In this document: one piece after another, positions 1-6,277 of the stretch
Position numbering within the stretch: position 1 is the stretch's first letter
Layout: every line of letters begins with the position of its first letter
The notes under the pieces: generated by a model
The model's database searches: none
What the model was told of the DNA's origin: nothing
Seen by the model: only the letters and a program-made list of their open reading frames with translations
Source of the DNA: an uncultured Bacilli bacterium
Lineage (GTDB): Bacteria; Bacillota_I; Bacilli_A; RF39; UBA660
Reading direction: 5' to 3'
Assembly: GCA_947631135.1 (NCBI GenBank)
Contig: CANRKE010000051.1
Coordinates: 1 to 8,717, forward strand
Length of the DNA: 8,717 nt
Made by a program: the position numbers and the translations under genes

Positions 1-87
1 CTAAAAAAAGGTATAGATATAAATATAATATCTGAATGTACTAAATTAGATAAAAAGAAAATCGAAAAATTATCAAAGGATTTATAA
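1..87 (+). CDS. C-terminal end of a probable Rpn/PD-(D/E)XK nuclease-like protein (5' truncated by window)
   Basis: An open frame runs from the first base to TAA at 85-87 and gives 28 residues, starting LKKGIDINIISECTKLDKKK and ending KDL. The pattern (Leu-Lys, short Gly/Asp stretch, I-x-x-I-S, T-x-L-D, K-I-x-x-L) is the small helical tail that closes many Rpn-family (PDDEXK_2) 'recombination-promoting nuclease/putative transposase' proteins. The catalytic domain lies outside the window, so the family call rests on this tail alone. It is strengthened by the decayed copy at 4294-4672, whose tail shares the I-N-x-I and TKLDK residues at matching positions. It could also be the tail of an unrelated protein with a small helix-turn-helix-like end. 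Confidence 0.5.
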   Translation, partial: LKKGIDINIISECTKLDKKKIEKLSKDL

Positions 88-100
88 TAATTTAAATAGA

Positions 101-133
101 AATATCATAATATAAAAAGTTATGGTATTTTTT
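101..133 (+). terminator. Weak Rho-independent terminator after the truncated left-edge gene
   Basis: AATATCATAA (101-110) and TTATGGTATT (120-129) form a 10-bp stem with one G-T pair and a 9-base loop, and T128-T133 give a run of six T. The stem is almost all A/T, so it is thermodynamically weak. Its position 13 bases after the stop codon and its T-run still fit an intrinsic terminator in an AT-rich genome. Confidence 0.55.
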
Positions 134-212
134 GCGTATTTGACAAGAAATAAGAAAAAAATCAAAAAAATTAAATACTTTTGGCAATTTTTTAGAATAA
201 TATATTAGAAAG

Positions 213-240
213 TGGTTTTTGATATTTTTATTAAAAACCA
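213..240. repeat. Perfect 8-bp inverted repeat upstream of lemA (possible operator)
   Basis: TGGTTTTT (213-220) and AAAAACCA (233-240) are perfect reverse complements around a 12-base centre. The repeat ends exactly where the predicted lemA -35 begins (241), the usual place for a regulator-binding site. If transcription starts further upstream (TTGGCA at 181-186 is an alternative -35, with TATTAG at 203-208), the repeat would instead form a hairpin in the leader. It lacks a T-run on the plus strand, so a terminator role is less likely. Confidence 0.4.
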
Positions 241-269
241 ATGACTTTACATTAGAAATTTGATACAAT
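241..269 (+). promoter_or_regulatory. Predicted sigma-A promoter of lemA
   Basis: ATGACT (241-246, four of six bases matching TTGACA) and TACAAT (264-269, five of six matching TATAAT) are separated by 17 bases. A TG at 261-262 gives an extended -10. The start point would fall near 276, right before the Shine-Dalgarno sequence, leaving a leader of roughly 15 bases. In DNA this AT-rich such matches can arise by chance, but spacing, extended -10 and position all agree. Confidence 0.5.
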
Positions 270-290
270 TATACTTGAGAGGTGATTGAT

Positions 291-839
291 ATGTGGCTAT
301 GCATAATTGTAGCAATTGTTGTTATTATTTTAATTGTATTATTTGTTACATATAACAGTTTTGTAAAATTAAATAATAAAGTCAAAGAAGCATTTTCTAC
401 AATGGATGTTTATTTGAAAAAAAGATGGGATTTAATTCCAAACATTGTTGAAACGGTGGAAGGATATGCAAAACACGAAAAAGAAACTTTAAAAGAGATT
501 TTAGACTTGCGAAATAGCGCTTATGACAAAATGTCAGATGATGAAAAGATTAAAACAAATGAAACATTATCGAAAGACATTACTAAAATTATGGTTTTAT
601 CAGAGGCTTATCCTGACTTAAAAGCAAACGAAAATTTTAAGGATTTAAGTAATCAACTTACAAAAGTTGAAGATGACATTGCGAATTCAAGAAAATATTA
701 CAATGGAACAGTAAGAATTTATAATAATAAAGTAGAAATGTTCCCAAGCAACATAATAGCAAAAATATTTGGTTATAAATCAAAAAATATGTTTAAAGCA
801 AGCGAAGCAGAAAGAGAAAATGTAAAAGTTAAATTATAA
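291..839 (+). CDS. lemA: LemA family membrane protein
   Basis: The 182-residue product has the usual LemA length and layout. A short N-terminal membrane helix (about residues 3-20) comes first, followed by an all-helical cytosolic or surface domain. The family signature lies at residues 26-63, with K-R-x-D-L-I-P-N-x-V-E-T-V around 43-56 and G-Y-A-K-H-E at 58-63. The later signature reads L-S-E-A-Y-P-D-L-K-A-N near 103-113, then Y-Y-N-G-T-V-R-x-Y-N near 136-145. LemA proteins are widespread; their biochemical role is not settled. I place the start at ATG 291, because AGAGGTG (278-284) is a Shine-Dalgarno site 6 bases before it. A longer frame from GTG 282 would start inside that site. The DUF2207 gene follows after 12 bp, so the two are almost certainly one operon, a pairing seen in many bacteria. 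Confidence 0.95.
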   Translation: MWLCIIVAIVVIILIVLFVTYNSFVKLNNKVKEAFSTMDVYLKKRWDLIPNIVETVEGYAKHEKETLKEILDLRNSAYDKMSDDEKIKTNETLSKDITKIMVLSEAYPDLKANENFKDLSNQLTKVEDDIANSRKYYNGTVRIYNNKVEMFPSNIIAKIFGYKSKNMFKASEAERENVKVKL

Positions 840-851
840 TGGAGGTAAACA

Positions 852-3146
852 ATGAAAAGAATTGTTAAAGGGGTATTCCTGTTTATATTAGTTATACTAT
901 CTCTTACAATAGTATACCCAACAAATGCAAATGCTTTATCACAACAGACACCTTATATAAATATTAATGATGATACCAAAAATTTAACACTTGATAATTT
1001 ATTATTTTCTAATATTGCATTTAAAGATTATTCTTCTAGTTCAGTGCAAGCTTTTGGTATAAGTGGAGTAGTAATTAATAATTTAGATAGAGATTTAAAT
1101 TACACTTTTTTGGTTCGTTATTTTGATTTTAATTATAAATTTATTGCGCAACAACAAGTTTCATCAACTATTAATATTGGTTCTAATGTTTTTAATATAC
1201 TATCTAATTTAGATATTTTAAAAAGGAATTATGCAAATATAAATGATATAGTTTATTATAAACTTTATGTTTTTGAAAATTCTGAAGATCAGTCTCAAAA
1301 CATAATCAAACCTAGTCAAAATAATCAATATAACTCTTATGATTATGTAATAGATAAATATGATGTTAATATAGATGTTAATGAGAATAACACATTAGAT
1401 ATTACAGAAACAATTACTGCATTTTTTAATGTTGCAAAGCATGGAATATATAGAACTATTCCATTAAAAAATACAATTACAAGATTGGATGGTACAACAT
1501 CAAAAAACAGGACACAAATAACAAATTTAAGTGTTGATAATGAATATACTACATCCAAAGAGGATGGAAACTATAAAATACAAATAGGTTCTGAAAACCG
1601 TACATTAACAGGTGAACAAACTTATGTAATAAAATATACATATAATTTAGGAAAAGATCCAATGAAAGATTATGATGAATTATACTATAACATAATTGGT
1701 AGCGATTGGGATACTGTAATAGGAAATGTTACTTTTACTATTTCTATGCCAAAAGAATTTGATTCAAGTAAATTAGGATTTTCATCAGGAAAAACAGGAT
1801 CTACTAATAATGGCAAAATCAAATATAATGTTAGTGGAAATAAGATTACAGGAAGTTATGATGGTATACTAGGTGTTGCTGATGCATTAACAGTTAGATG
1901 TGAACTTGATGAAGGCTATTTTGTTGGTGCAGGTCTTACTACTAGTTTTACAACATACTTAATGTTTATTATACCAATTTTATTTTTAATAATTTTCATA
2001 TTAATTTGGCATAAATATGGTCGTGATGATAAAGTTATTGAAACTGTTGAATTTTATCCTCCTGAAGGATTAAATAGTTTAGAAGTTGGATTTTTATATA
2101 AAGGAAAAGCTGACGAGAAGGATGTAATTTCGCTTCTTATATATTTAGCTAATAAAGGATATATAAAAATTACAGAAACAGAAGAAAAAAATTCACTTTC
2201 AAAATCAAAAAGTTTTAAAATAACAAAATTAAAAGAATATGATGGAACAAATAAAAATGAACAATTGTTTATGGATGGATTATTTAAAAATCAAAATGAA
2301 ACAGTTAAAAGTACAGCTTTAAAGAATCATTTTTATATTACTTTAGATCGAATATTAGATAATACAAATAATGAAAAAAATAAAAATATAATCTTTGAAA
2401 AAAGTACATTAACTAGAACAATTGTATTAATTTTATTGATAATTATTTCCGTAATAGTTACTATTTCTATTCCTACAATAGATTATGGTGGTAAAGGAAG
2501 TTTAGTGTTGATGTTGATCTTATGTGCATTTTATATACCATTTTATGCTGTAGGATTATTTAGTAAAACTCCTTTACCGTTTAGAATATTTTGGTTAGGA
2601 TTTACAATTTTTCATTCAGCCTTATTTTTTAGTACATTACCAATTATAGATGCTATAAAAACTGAGCAAATATACTTATTTGGATTTATAGTAGGATTAA
2701 GTTGTGTAATAGGAATGATAATTTATTTTAAATTAATGCCTAAAAGAAATAAATATGGAACTGAAATATTAGGAAAATTGAAAGGATTTAAAAATTTTCT
2801 AGAAACAGCCGAAAAAGAAAAACTAGAAGCATTAGTTAATGAAGAACCAACATATTTTTATGATATATTACCTTACACTTATGTACTAGGAGTATCTGAT
2901 AAATGGATTAAAAATTTTGAAATAATATCATTACAAGCCCCATCTTGGTATGATAGCTCTAATACTTTCAATATGATAACTTTTAGCTCATTTATGGATT
3001 CAACAATGACATCTGCACAAAACGTTATGTCTTCTAAGCCATCTAGTTCAGGTGGTGGATCAAGTGGTGGAAGCTTTTCTAGCGGCTCATCAGGTGGAGG
3101 CTCTTCCGGAGGAGGTTCTGGAGGAGGTGGAGGTGGCTCTTGGTAG
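852..3146 (+). CDS. DUF2207 multi-pass membrane protein with Gly/Ser-rich tail and an extra N-terminal extracytoplasmic domain
   Basis: The product has 764 residues and starts at ATG 852, 5 bases after GGAGGT. Residues 1-28 look like a signal peptide (Lys-Arg, hydrophobic core, cleavage after A-N-A). Residues about 32-145 form a beta-rich segment, followed by the DUF2207 extracytoplasmic domain (about 163-355) with its typical start YDYVIDKYDVNIDV and the G-I-Y-R-T-I-P motif at 198-204. A membrane helix (366-386) leads to the V-E-F-x-P-P-E-G-L-N motif (399-408) and a winged-helix-like cytosolic part (409-500). Four more hydrophobic segments follow (about 521-541, 550-569, 577-597, 606-628), then a cytosolic part. 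The tail (731-764) is nearly all Gly and Ser and ends in Trp. Function is unknown. The constant linkage to LemA suggests a shared membrane role. The Gly-rich tail makes a local GC-rich patch around 3050-3140, explained by the glycine codons. Confidence 0.93.
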   Translation: MKRIVKGVFLFILVILSLTIVYPTNANALSQQTPYININDDTKNLTLDNLLFSNIAFKDYSSSSVQAFGISGVVINNLDRDLNYTFLVRYFDFNYKFIAQQQVSSTINIGSNVFNILSNLDILKRNYANINDIVYYKLYVFENSEDQSQNIIKPSQNNQYNSYDYVIDKYDVNIDVNENNTLDITETITAFFNVAKHGIYRTIPLKNTITRLDGTTSKNRTQITNLSVDNEYTTSKEDGNYKIQIGSENRTLTGEQTYVIKYTYNLGKDPMKDYDELYYNIIGSDWDTVIGNVTFTISMPKEFDSSKLGFSSGKTGSTNNGKIKYNVSGNKITGSYDGILGVADALTVRCELDEGYFVGAGLTTSFTTYLMFIIPILFLIIFILIWHKYGRDDKVIETVEFYPPEGLNSLEVGFLYKGKADEKDVISLLIYLANKGYIKITETEEKNSLSKSKSFKITKLKEYDGTNKNEQLFMDGLFKNQNETVKSTALKNHFYITLDRILDNTNNEKNKNIIFEKSTLTRTIVLILLIIISVIVTISIPTIDYGGKGSLVLMLILCAFYIPFYAVGLFSKTPLPFRIFWLGFTIFHSALFFSTLPIIDAIKTEQIYLFGFIVGLSCVIGMIIYFKLMPKRNKYGTEILGKLKGFKNFLETAEKEKLEALVNEEPTYFYDILPYTYVLGVSDKWIKNFEIISLQAPSWYDSSNTFNMITFSSFMDSTMTSAQNVMSSKPSSSGGGSSGGSFSSGSSGGGSSGGGSGGGGGGSW

Positions 3147-3160
3147 CTACCTTTTTCTTT
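3131..3160 (+). terminator. Intrinsic terminator or attenuator overlapping the DUF2207 stop codon
   Basis: AGGTGGCT (3131-3138) pairs with AGCTACCT (3145-3152), an 8-bp stem with one G-T pair and a 6-base loop, followed by TTTTTCTTT (3152-3160). The stop codon TAG (3144-3146) sits in the hairpin. This is the most GC-rich and convincing terminator of the window. Since the next gene on the same strand starts only 23 bases later and I see no promoter between, it may act as a partial terminator that lowers expression of the third gene. Confidence 0.6.
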
Positions 3161-3182
3161 AATGAAATGAGAGGTGATAAAT

Positions 3183-3560
3183 TTGAATACTATTAAATGT
3201 CCAAACTGTGGCAATATAAATTCAAATAAAAATATTAAATGTGAAAATTGCGGTACACAATTAATAACTGAAGAACAATTCCGAGATAAAGATTTAGAAT
3301 CAAATACTCAATTTAATCTTGTTGATAATGATAAAATAGATGCATTTATAGATATATTTATTGGCATAACAACTACTATTGGAGGAATAATTTTTAGTGG
3401 ACTTTCATCTATGATTATATTTAAAGGAGTAGATAATTTTACTAAAATTATTGGTATACCGTTTTTAATTTGTGGTCTTTCTGTCTTAATTTTTGGTATA
3501 TCATTGATAGTTAAAAGAATAAATAAAAATAGAAACACAAACATTATGTTAATGGTATAG
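3183..3560 (+). CDS. Small zinc-ribbon membrane protein, apparently shortened by a frameshift
   Basis: Starting at TTG 3183, 6 bases after the site AGAGGTG (3170-3176), the product has 125 residues. Four cysteines in two C-x-x-C pairs (6, 9, 20, 23; C-P-N-C-G and C-E-N-C-G) make a zinc ribbon as found at the N-terminus of many small Firmicute membrane proteins. A charged linker (30-52) precedes two membrane helices (about 56-80 and 88-110). The end (K-R-I-N-K-N-R, then N-T-N-I-M-L-M-V) is abrupt, and a matching membrane-protein half continues in the -1 frame (next entry). I therefore think the native protein was about 200 residues. A longer frame from GTG 3174 would start inside the ribosome binding site. 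The gene lies 36 bp after the DUF2207 gene and may belong to its operon. Its specific function is unknown. Confidence 0.7.
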   Translation: MNTIKCPNCGNINSNKNIKCENCGTQLITEEQFRDKDLESNTQFNLVDNDKIDAFIDIFIGITTTIGGIIFSGLSSMIIFKGVDNFTKIIGIPFLICGLSVLIFGISLIVKRINKNRNTNIMLMV

Positions 3561-3787
3561 TAAATAGAGAAAAAATAAAAAAGAGCGAGAAAAATTTTGA
3601 TAAAGTTGAATATTTTATTAATCACTTATTTATTTATGGATTTTTGCTATTTTGGTTTGGCTTTTTAATTGTATATGACATAGGAGCTATTGAATCATGG
3701 TCTGACGGTGGATGTTCAACATTCTTCTTTTCTTTTATTTTTTGGGCTGTAGGAATTTATATATTAATAACAAATATCAAAAATTAA
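3533..3787 (+). pseudogene. Detached C-terminal half of the zinc-ribbon membrane protein (-1 frame)
   Basis: After a TAG at 3530-3532 this frame stays open for 84 codons to TAA at 3785-3787 and reads like real membrane protein. There is a Lys/Glu-rich loop (EKIKKSEKNFDK), a hydrophobic helix (HLFIYGFLLFWFGFLIVYD), the loop IGAIESWSDGGC, a second helix (STFFFSFIFWAVGIYILI) and a basic end. It has no usable start: no ATG, GTG or TTG before the first helix in frame, and no placed ribosome binding site. The zinc-ribbon frame ends inside it. Restoring one base in the A-run near 3533-3535 fuses both into one protein of about 200 residues with four membrane helices. I see no classic slippery heptamer in the 3533-3560 overlap, so a deletion (or a sequencing error) is likelier than programmed frameshifting. 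Confidence 0.6.
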
Positions 3788-3809
3788 TTAAGTATATTAA
3801 AAAGATAAT

Positions 3810-3840
3810 TTAAGTTATAACAACTTAACATTACCTTTTT
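3810..3840. terminator. Probable bidirectional terminator between convergent genes
   Basis: TTAAGTT (3810-3816) and AACTTAA (3822-3828) form a perfect 7-bp stem with a 5-base loop. A run of five T (3836-3840) follows on the plus strand, and a matching T-run follows on the minus strand (plus-strand A-run at 3799-3803). It lies in the 86-bp gap between the zinc-ribbon gene fragment and the minus-strand DUF3592-like gene, where a shared terminator is expected. The stem is AT-rich and the T-runs are offset by 6-7 bases, so its strength is uncertain. Confidence 0.45.
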
Positions 3841-3873
3841 CTGTTAAATAAATTTACAAAAATTTTTAAAACT

Positions 3874-4260
3874 TTAAAATAATAAGAGTGCACCAATACC
3901 AACTATTATTCCAATAAAATAAAATTTTCTAAAATAGATATCTTCGGGTTTTAAATATTTACTTGGATCTTTTGGTGAAACATAAAAAATTATCTCATCA
4001 CCTATGTTAAGCTTTGGATTTCCACTAGAAAAATTATCTTCTATATCATATGTCTTATCTAAATATTCAAAATGATATTTACAATGATTTCCTTTTGAAA
4101 CTGTATCTCCTGAATAAAAATAATCTTTTTTTGAATTAACTACTTTTCCAACTACTTTAATATATTTTTTAATTTTTATAGTTATTATTAGCCATTTAAT
4201 TATACAAAATAAAGTGATACCACCCCATATGATTAAATTGATTATTTTTTCAATATCCAT
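3874..4260 (-). CDS. DUF3592-like small membrane protein
   Basis: The 128-residue product has an N-terminal membrane helix (about residues 8-28), a beta-rich soluble part (33-100) and a C-terminal membrane helix (112-128). The middle follows the DUF3592 pattern: V-x-G-K-V-V at 36-41, K-Y-H-F-E-Y at 61-66 followed by K-T-Y-D-I, then N-I-G-D-E-I-x-F-Y-V-S-P-K-D-P-S at 85-100, which corresponds to the usual 'G-D-x-V-x-V-x-Y-x-P-x-x-P' strand. The role of this domain is unknown. ATG at 4260 is preceded (minus strand) by AAGGTG at 4-5 bases and by AAGGAG further up, either of which could serve as the ribosome binding site. It stands alone on the minus strand, convergent with the lemA cluster. A perfect palindrome lies upstream. 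Confidence 0.75.
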   Translation of the reverse strand: MDIEKIINLIIWGGITLFCIIKWLIITIKIKKYIKVVGKVVNSKKDYFYSGDTVSKGNHCKYHFEYLDKTYDIEDNFSSGNPKLNIGDEIIFYVSPKDPSKYLKPEDIYFRKFYFIGIIVGIGALLLF

Positions 4261-4293
4261 TTTACACCTTAACTCCTTTCTTATATAAATTAA

Positions 4294-4672
4294 AAATATC
4301 CAAATAAATTTGGATACATATTATATGATAAAGATGCAAAATCAGAATTAACTGATTTAATGCAAATAATCAATATAGATATTCCATATTTTATCAAAAT
4401 TCTTAGAACTCATAGGGATGAAGCTATGAAACTATGTGTCGGAGATAACGATATGGAAAACATCTATAATAGATTAGAAGAATCTAGAATTTTTGTTGAA
4501 GAATATTACAAAGATAAATTATAATCAGCTAATAACAAATGTATTGATTTTGGTAAAATTGTAATAGCAAAAAATGCTCAAAAATAAAATACCCATAAAC
4601 AAAATTGCCAAATTCACAAAACTTGATAAATAAAAAATCAAAGAGTTGGAAAAAGAAAATATTAAAAATTAA
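4294..4672 (+). pseudogene. Decayed Rpn/PD-(D/E)XK nuclease-like gene (3' remnant)
   Basis: A coding-like frame runs without a start codon or ribosome binding site from 4294 (ending ...FVEEYYKDKL) to TAA 4522-4524. It continues in the same frame past that stop (NNKCIDFGKIVIAKN), then shifts frame near 4574 to MLKNKIPINKIAKFTKLDK. A second stop (TAA 4631-4633) follows, then KIKELEKENIKN and the final TAA at 4670-4672. The order 'charged helical segment, G-K-x-x-I-A-K-N-M-L-K, I-x-x-I, T-x-L-D-K, K-I-x-x-L' is the usual end of Rpn-family nuclease/transposase-like proteins. It resembles the tail at 1-87, which has Lys where this copy has the second stop. The catalytic N-terminal domain is gone. 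Two nonsense codons, one frameshift (about a 2-base loss) and a missing 5' end make a functional product implausible. Confidence 0.6.
4297..4316. repeat. Palindrome TATCCAAAT-AA-ATTTGGATA upstream of the DUF3592-like gene
   Basis: Two perfect 9-base arms (4297-4305 and 4308-4316) are separated by only two bases. Read on the minus strand, the palindrome sits 37-56 bases before the DUF3592-like start codon, just downstream of a TATAAT (plus-strand 4320-4325). It is thus placed like an operator or a short leader hairpin. It also lies at the ragged left end of the decayed gene, so it could instead be a relic of a mobile-element end. I cannot decide between these. Confidence 0.4.
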
Positions 4673-4904
4673 ACAATATTGTGCTAATTAAATTATTAGC
4701 TAATCACTTTTACCAATCAAAAAATATGATAAGTAATATTCAAAATGGAAAGAAGAAGTAAAAACTCTTTCCTCCTATAATTCTAGATACCTTTCTTTTG
4801 AAAGGCAATATCATTGTAATTCAAAATCTTAAAAAAAGCAATACTAAAATTGAATTTTATAAAAAATTTTAAACAAAATCAAATTACAAAAATAAAGTAA
4901 AAAG
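4673..4904. other. Non-coding gap before murF with small hairpins
   Basis: I find no convincing gene on either strand. The stretch holds a 6-bp repeat GCTAAT/ATTAGC (4683-4688 and 4695-4700), possibly the old terminator of the decayed gene. It also has a 7-bp hairpin GGAAAGA/TCTTTCC (4747-4753 and 4766-4772) and a tight hairpin CCTTTC-TTTT-GAAAGG (4790-4805). A perfect TATAAT at 4776-4781 lies between them but has no recognisable -35 at 16-18 bases. The murF promoter should lie here or in the following bases; I could not fix it. The second and third hairpins could belong to a murF leader. Confidence 0.35.
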
Positions 4905-4951
4905 AACCAACACTCAAAAATTACATAAATTACATTAGGAGGTTGGTTTTT
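4902..4951 (+). promoter_or_regulatory. Potential hairpin masking the murF ribosome binding site
   Basis: AAGAACCAAC (4902-4911) can pair with GTTGGTTTTT (4942-4951), 10 bp with one G-U pair. The right arm begins with the last G of the Shine-Dalgarno sequence AGGAGG (4937-4942) and runs up to the base before the ATG (4952). The rest of the site sits in the 30-base loop. Folding would hinder ribosome access, which would fit translational control of murF. It could also be chance pairing in a short leader. Confidence 0.35.
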
Positions 4952-6271
4952 ATGTATACTATTAAAGAAATAAGTAAAGTATGTAATGGTAAAATATTAT
5001 ACAACAACCTTAAAAATATAAATTATATTTCAACAAATAGTAATGATATTAATAATAATACACTTTTTATACCATTAAAAGGTAAGAAGTATGATGCACA
5101 TGATTTTATAGATATAGCAATTAAAAATAATATTACTGCATGTTTAGTATCAAAAAAGAACAAGAATAATAAAAAGATTGTACAAGAATTAATAAAAAAT
5201 AATATAAGTGTTATAGAAGTTTATGATACATTTAAATCATTAATTAATTTAGCTAAATATAATAGAATTAAAAATATTGATACATTAGTAATAGCCATTA
5301 CTGGTAGTAATGGAAAGACAAGTACTAAAGATTTAATCGCACATATATTAAGTAATAAATATAATGTATTAAAGACTGAAGGTAATTTAAATAATATAAT
5401 AGGTGTTTCTAAAACATTATTAAACTTAGATAAACATGATATATTAGTTATTGAATTTGGTATGAATCATAAAGGAGAAATAAGTAAATTATCTAAATTA
5501 GCAAAACCTGACATATCTATAATTACAAATATAGGAAGTGCTCATATAGGCATATTAGGAAATATAGAAAATATACTTAAAGCTAAATTAGAAATATTAG
5601 ATGGAATGGATAGAAAATTATTATATGTTGATGCTAATAATTTTTACTTAAATAAACTAGATGAAGATAAATTAAAATCTAATATAGTTAAATATAAATA
5701 TGATTATATATATTATGATAAGAAATATAACTATATAAATATAGATAATAAAATAATAAAAGCTAAAAAGAATATAAATCCAAGTAATGTAGTTATTGCA
5801 TACATAATATCAAAAAGATTTAATATATCTAGTAATAAATTCAATAAATATATAAAAAGTTATATTCCACCAAAAATGAGAATGGAAATAATAAAAAACA
5901 AGGATTATACTATAATAAATGATTGTTATAATTCTAATTATGAATCATGTATAAATGGAATAGATTACACGATAAATAATTATAAAAATAAGATAATATT
6001 AATATTAGGTGATATATTAGAATTAGGTAAATATTCTAAACATTATCATGAATTACTTGGAAATTATATTAACAAAATTAGTTCTAAAATATATAAAGTT
6101 TATTTAATTGGTAATGAAGTTAAATATACATATGATACTATTAAATATAATAAGAAAGAAATATTATCTAATGTAGATAAGTGTAATAATATATTTAATG
6201 ATAAAAACTGTGTGTATTATATAAAAGGTTCAAGAAGAATAAACTTAGATAAATTATTAAAAAATATATAA
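4952..6271 (+). CDS. murF: UDP-N-acetylmuramoyl-tripeptide--D-alanyl-D-alanine ligase (MurF)
   Basis: MurF performs the last cytoplasmic peptide step of peptidoglycan precursor synthesis: it joins D-Ala-D-Ala to UDP-MurNAc-tripeptide using ATP. The 439-residue product has the normal length. The ATP loop is I-T-G-S-N-G-K-T-S-T (116-125), followed by G-N-L-N-N-I-I-G (144-151), F-G-M-N-H-K-G-E-I (169-177) and K-P-D-I-x-x-I-T-N-I-G-x-A-H (185-198). The Lys of A-K-L-E-I (K212) is the candidate carbamylated residue. The C-terminal domain shows M-R-M-E-I (309-313), N-D-C-Y-N-S-N (323-329; often D-D-S-Y-N-A-N in others), L-G-D-I-L-E-L-G (352-359) and K-G-S-R (425-428). Start ATG 4952 lies 9 bases after AGGAGG; a longer frame from TTG 4943 would directly abut that site. 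murC follows 59 bp later, but with its own predicted -10. The protein is very rich in Asn, Lys and Ile, reflecting base composition. Confidence 0.95.
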   Translation: MYTIKEISKVCNGKILYNNLKNINYISTNSNDINNNTLFIPLKGKKYDAHDFIDIAIKNNITACLVSKKNKNNKKIVQELIKNNISVIEVYDTFKSLINLAKYNRIKNIDTLVIAITGSNGKTSTKDLIAHILSNKYNVLKTEGNLNNIIGVSKTLLNLDKHDILVIEFGMNHKGEISKLSKLAKPDISIITNIGSAHIGILGNIENILKAKLEILDGMDRKLLYVDANNFYLNKLDEDKLKSNIVKYKYDYIYYDKKYNYINIDNKIIKAKKNINPSNVVIAYIISKRFNISSNKFNKYIKSYIPPKMRMEIIKNKDYTIINDCYNSNYESCINGIDYTINNYKNKIILILGDILELGKYSKHYHELLGNYINKISSKIYKVYLIGNEVKYTYDTIKYNKKEILSNVDKCNNIFNDKNCVYYIKGSRRINLDKLLKNI

Positions 6272-6277
6272 AAAATA

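Noticed and set aside
140..145. Perfect TTGACA as a -35 promoter element
   Set aside because: No -10-like hexamer at 16-19 bases downstream; the spacing lands in an A-run.
1343..1558. Minus-strand open frame inside the DUF2207 gene
   Set aside because: Short, no recognisable domain, lies fully within a clearly coding region.
3050..3142. GC-rich repetitive patch resembling a foreign insert or tandem repeat
   Set aside because: Fully explained by Gly and Ser codons of the DUF2207 C-terminal tail, a common feature of these proteins.
2879..3214. Minus-strand open frame rich in proline and glutamate opposite the DUF2207 tail
   Set aside because: It is the antisense reading of the Gly/Ser-rich codons; proline runs are the expected mirror image. 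No family features or placed ribosome binding site.
3525..3560. Programmed -1 ribosomal frameshifting in the zinc-ribbon gene
   Set aside because: No X-XXY-YYZ heptamer in the zinc-ribbon frame inside the overlap window and no evident downstream stimulatory structure; a mutation is simpler.
3308..3625. Minus-strand open frame opposite the zinc-ribbon gene
   Set aside because: Hydrophobic only because it mirrors membrane-helix codons; the plus strand has the C-x-x-C motifs and a ribosome binding site.
4673..4951. T-box or known riboswitch before murF
   Set aside because: I see small hairpins but none of the conserved sequence blocks I know for T-box or common riboswitch classes.
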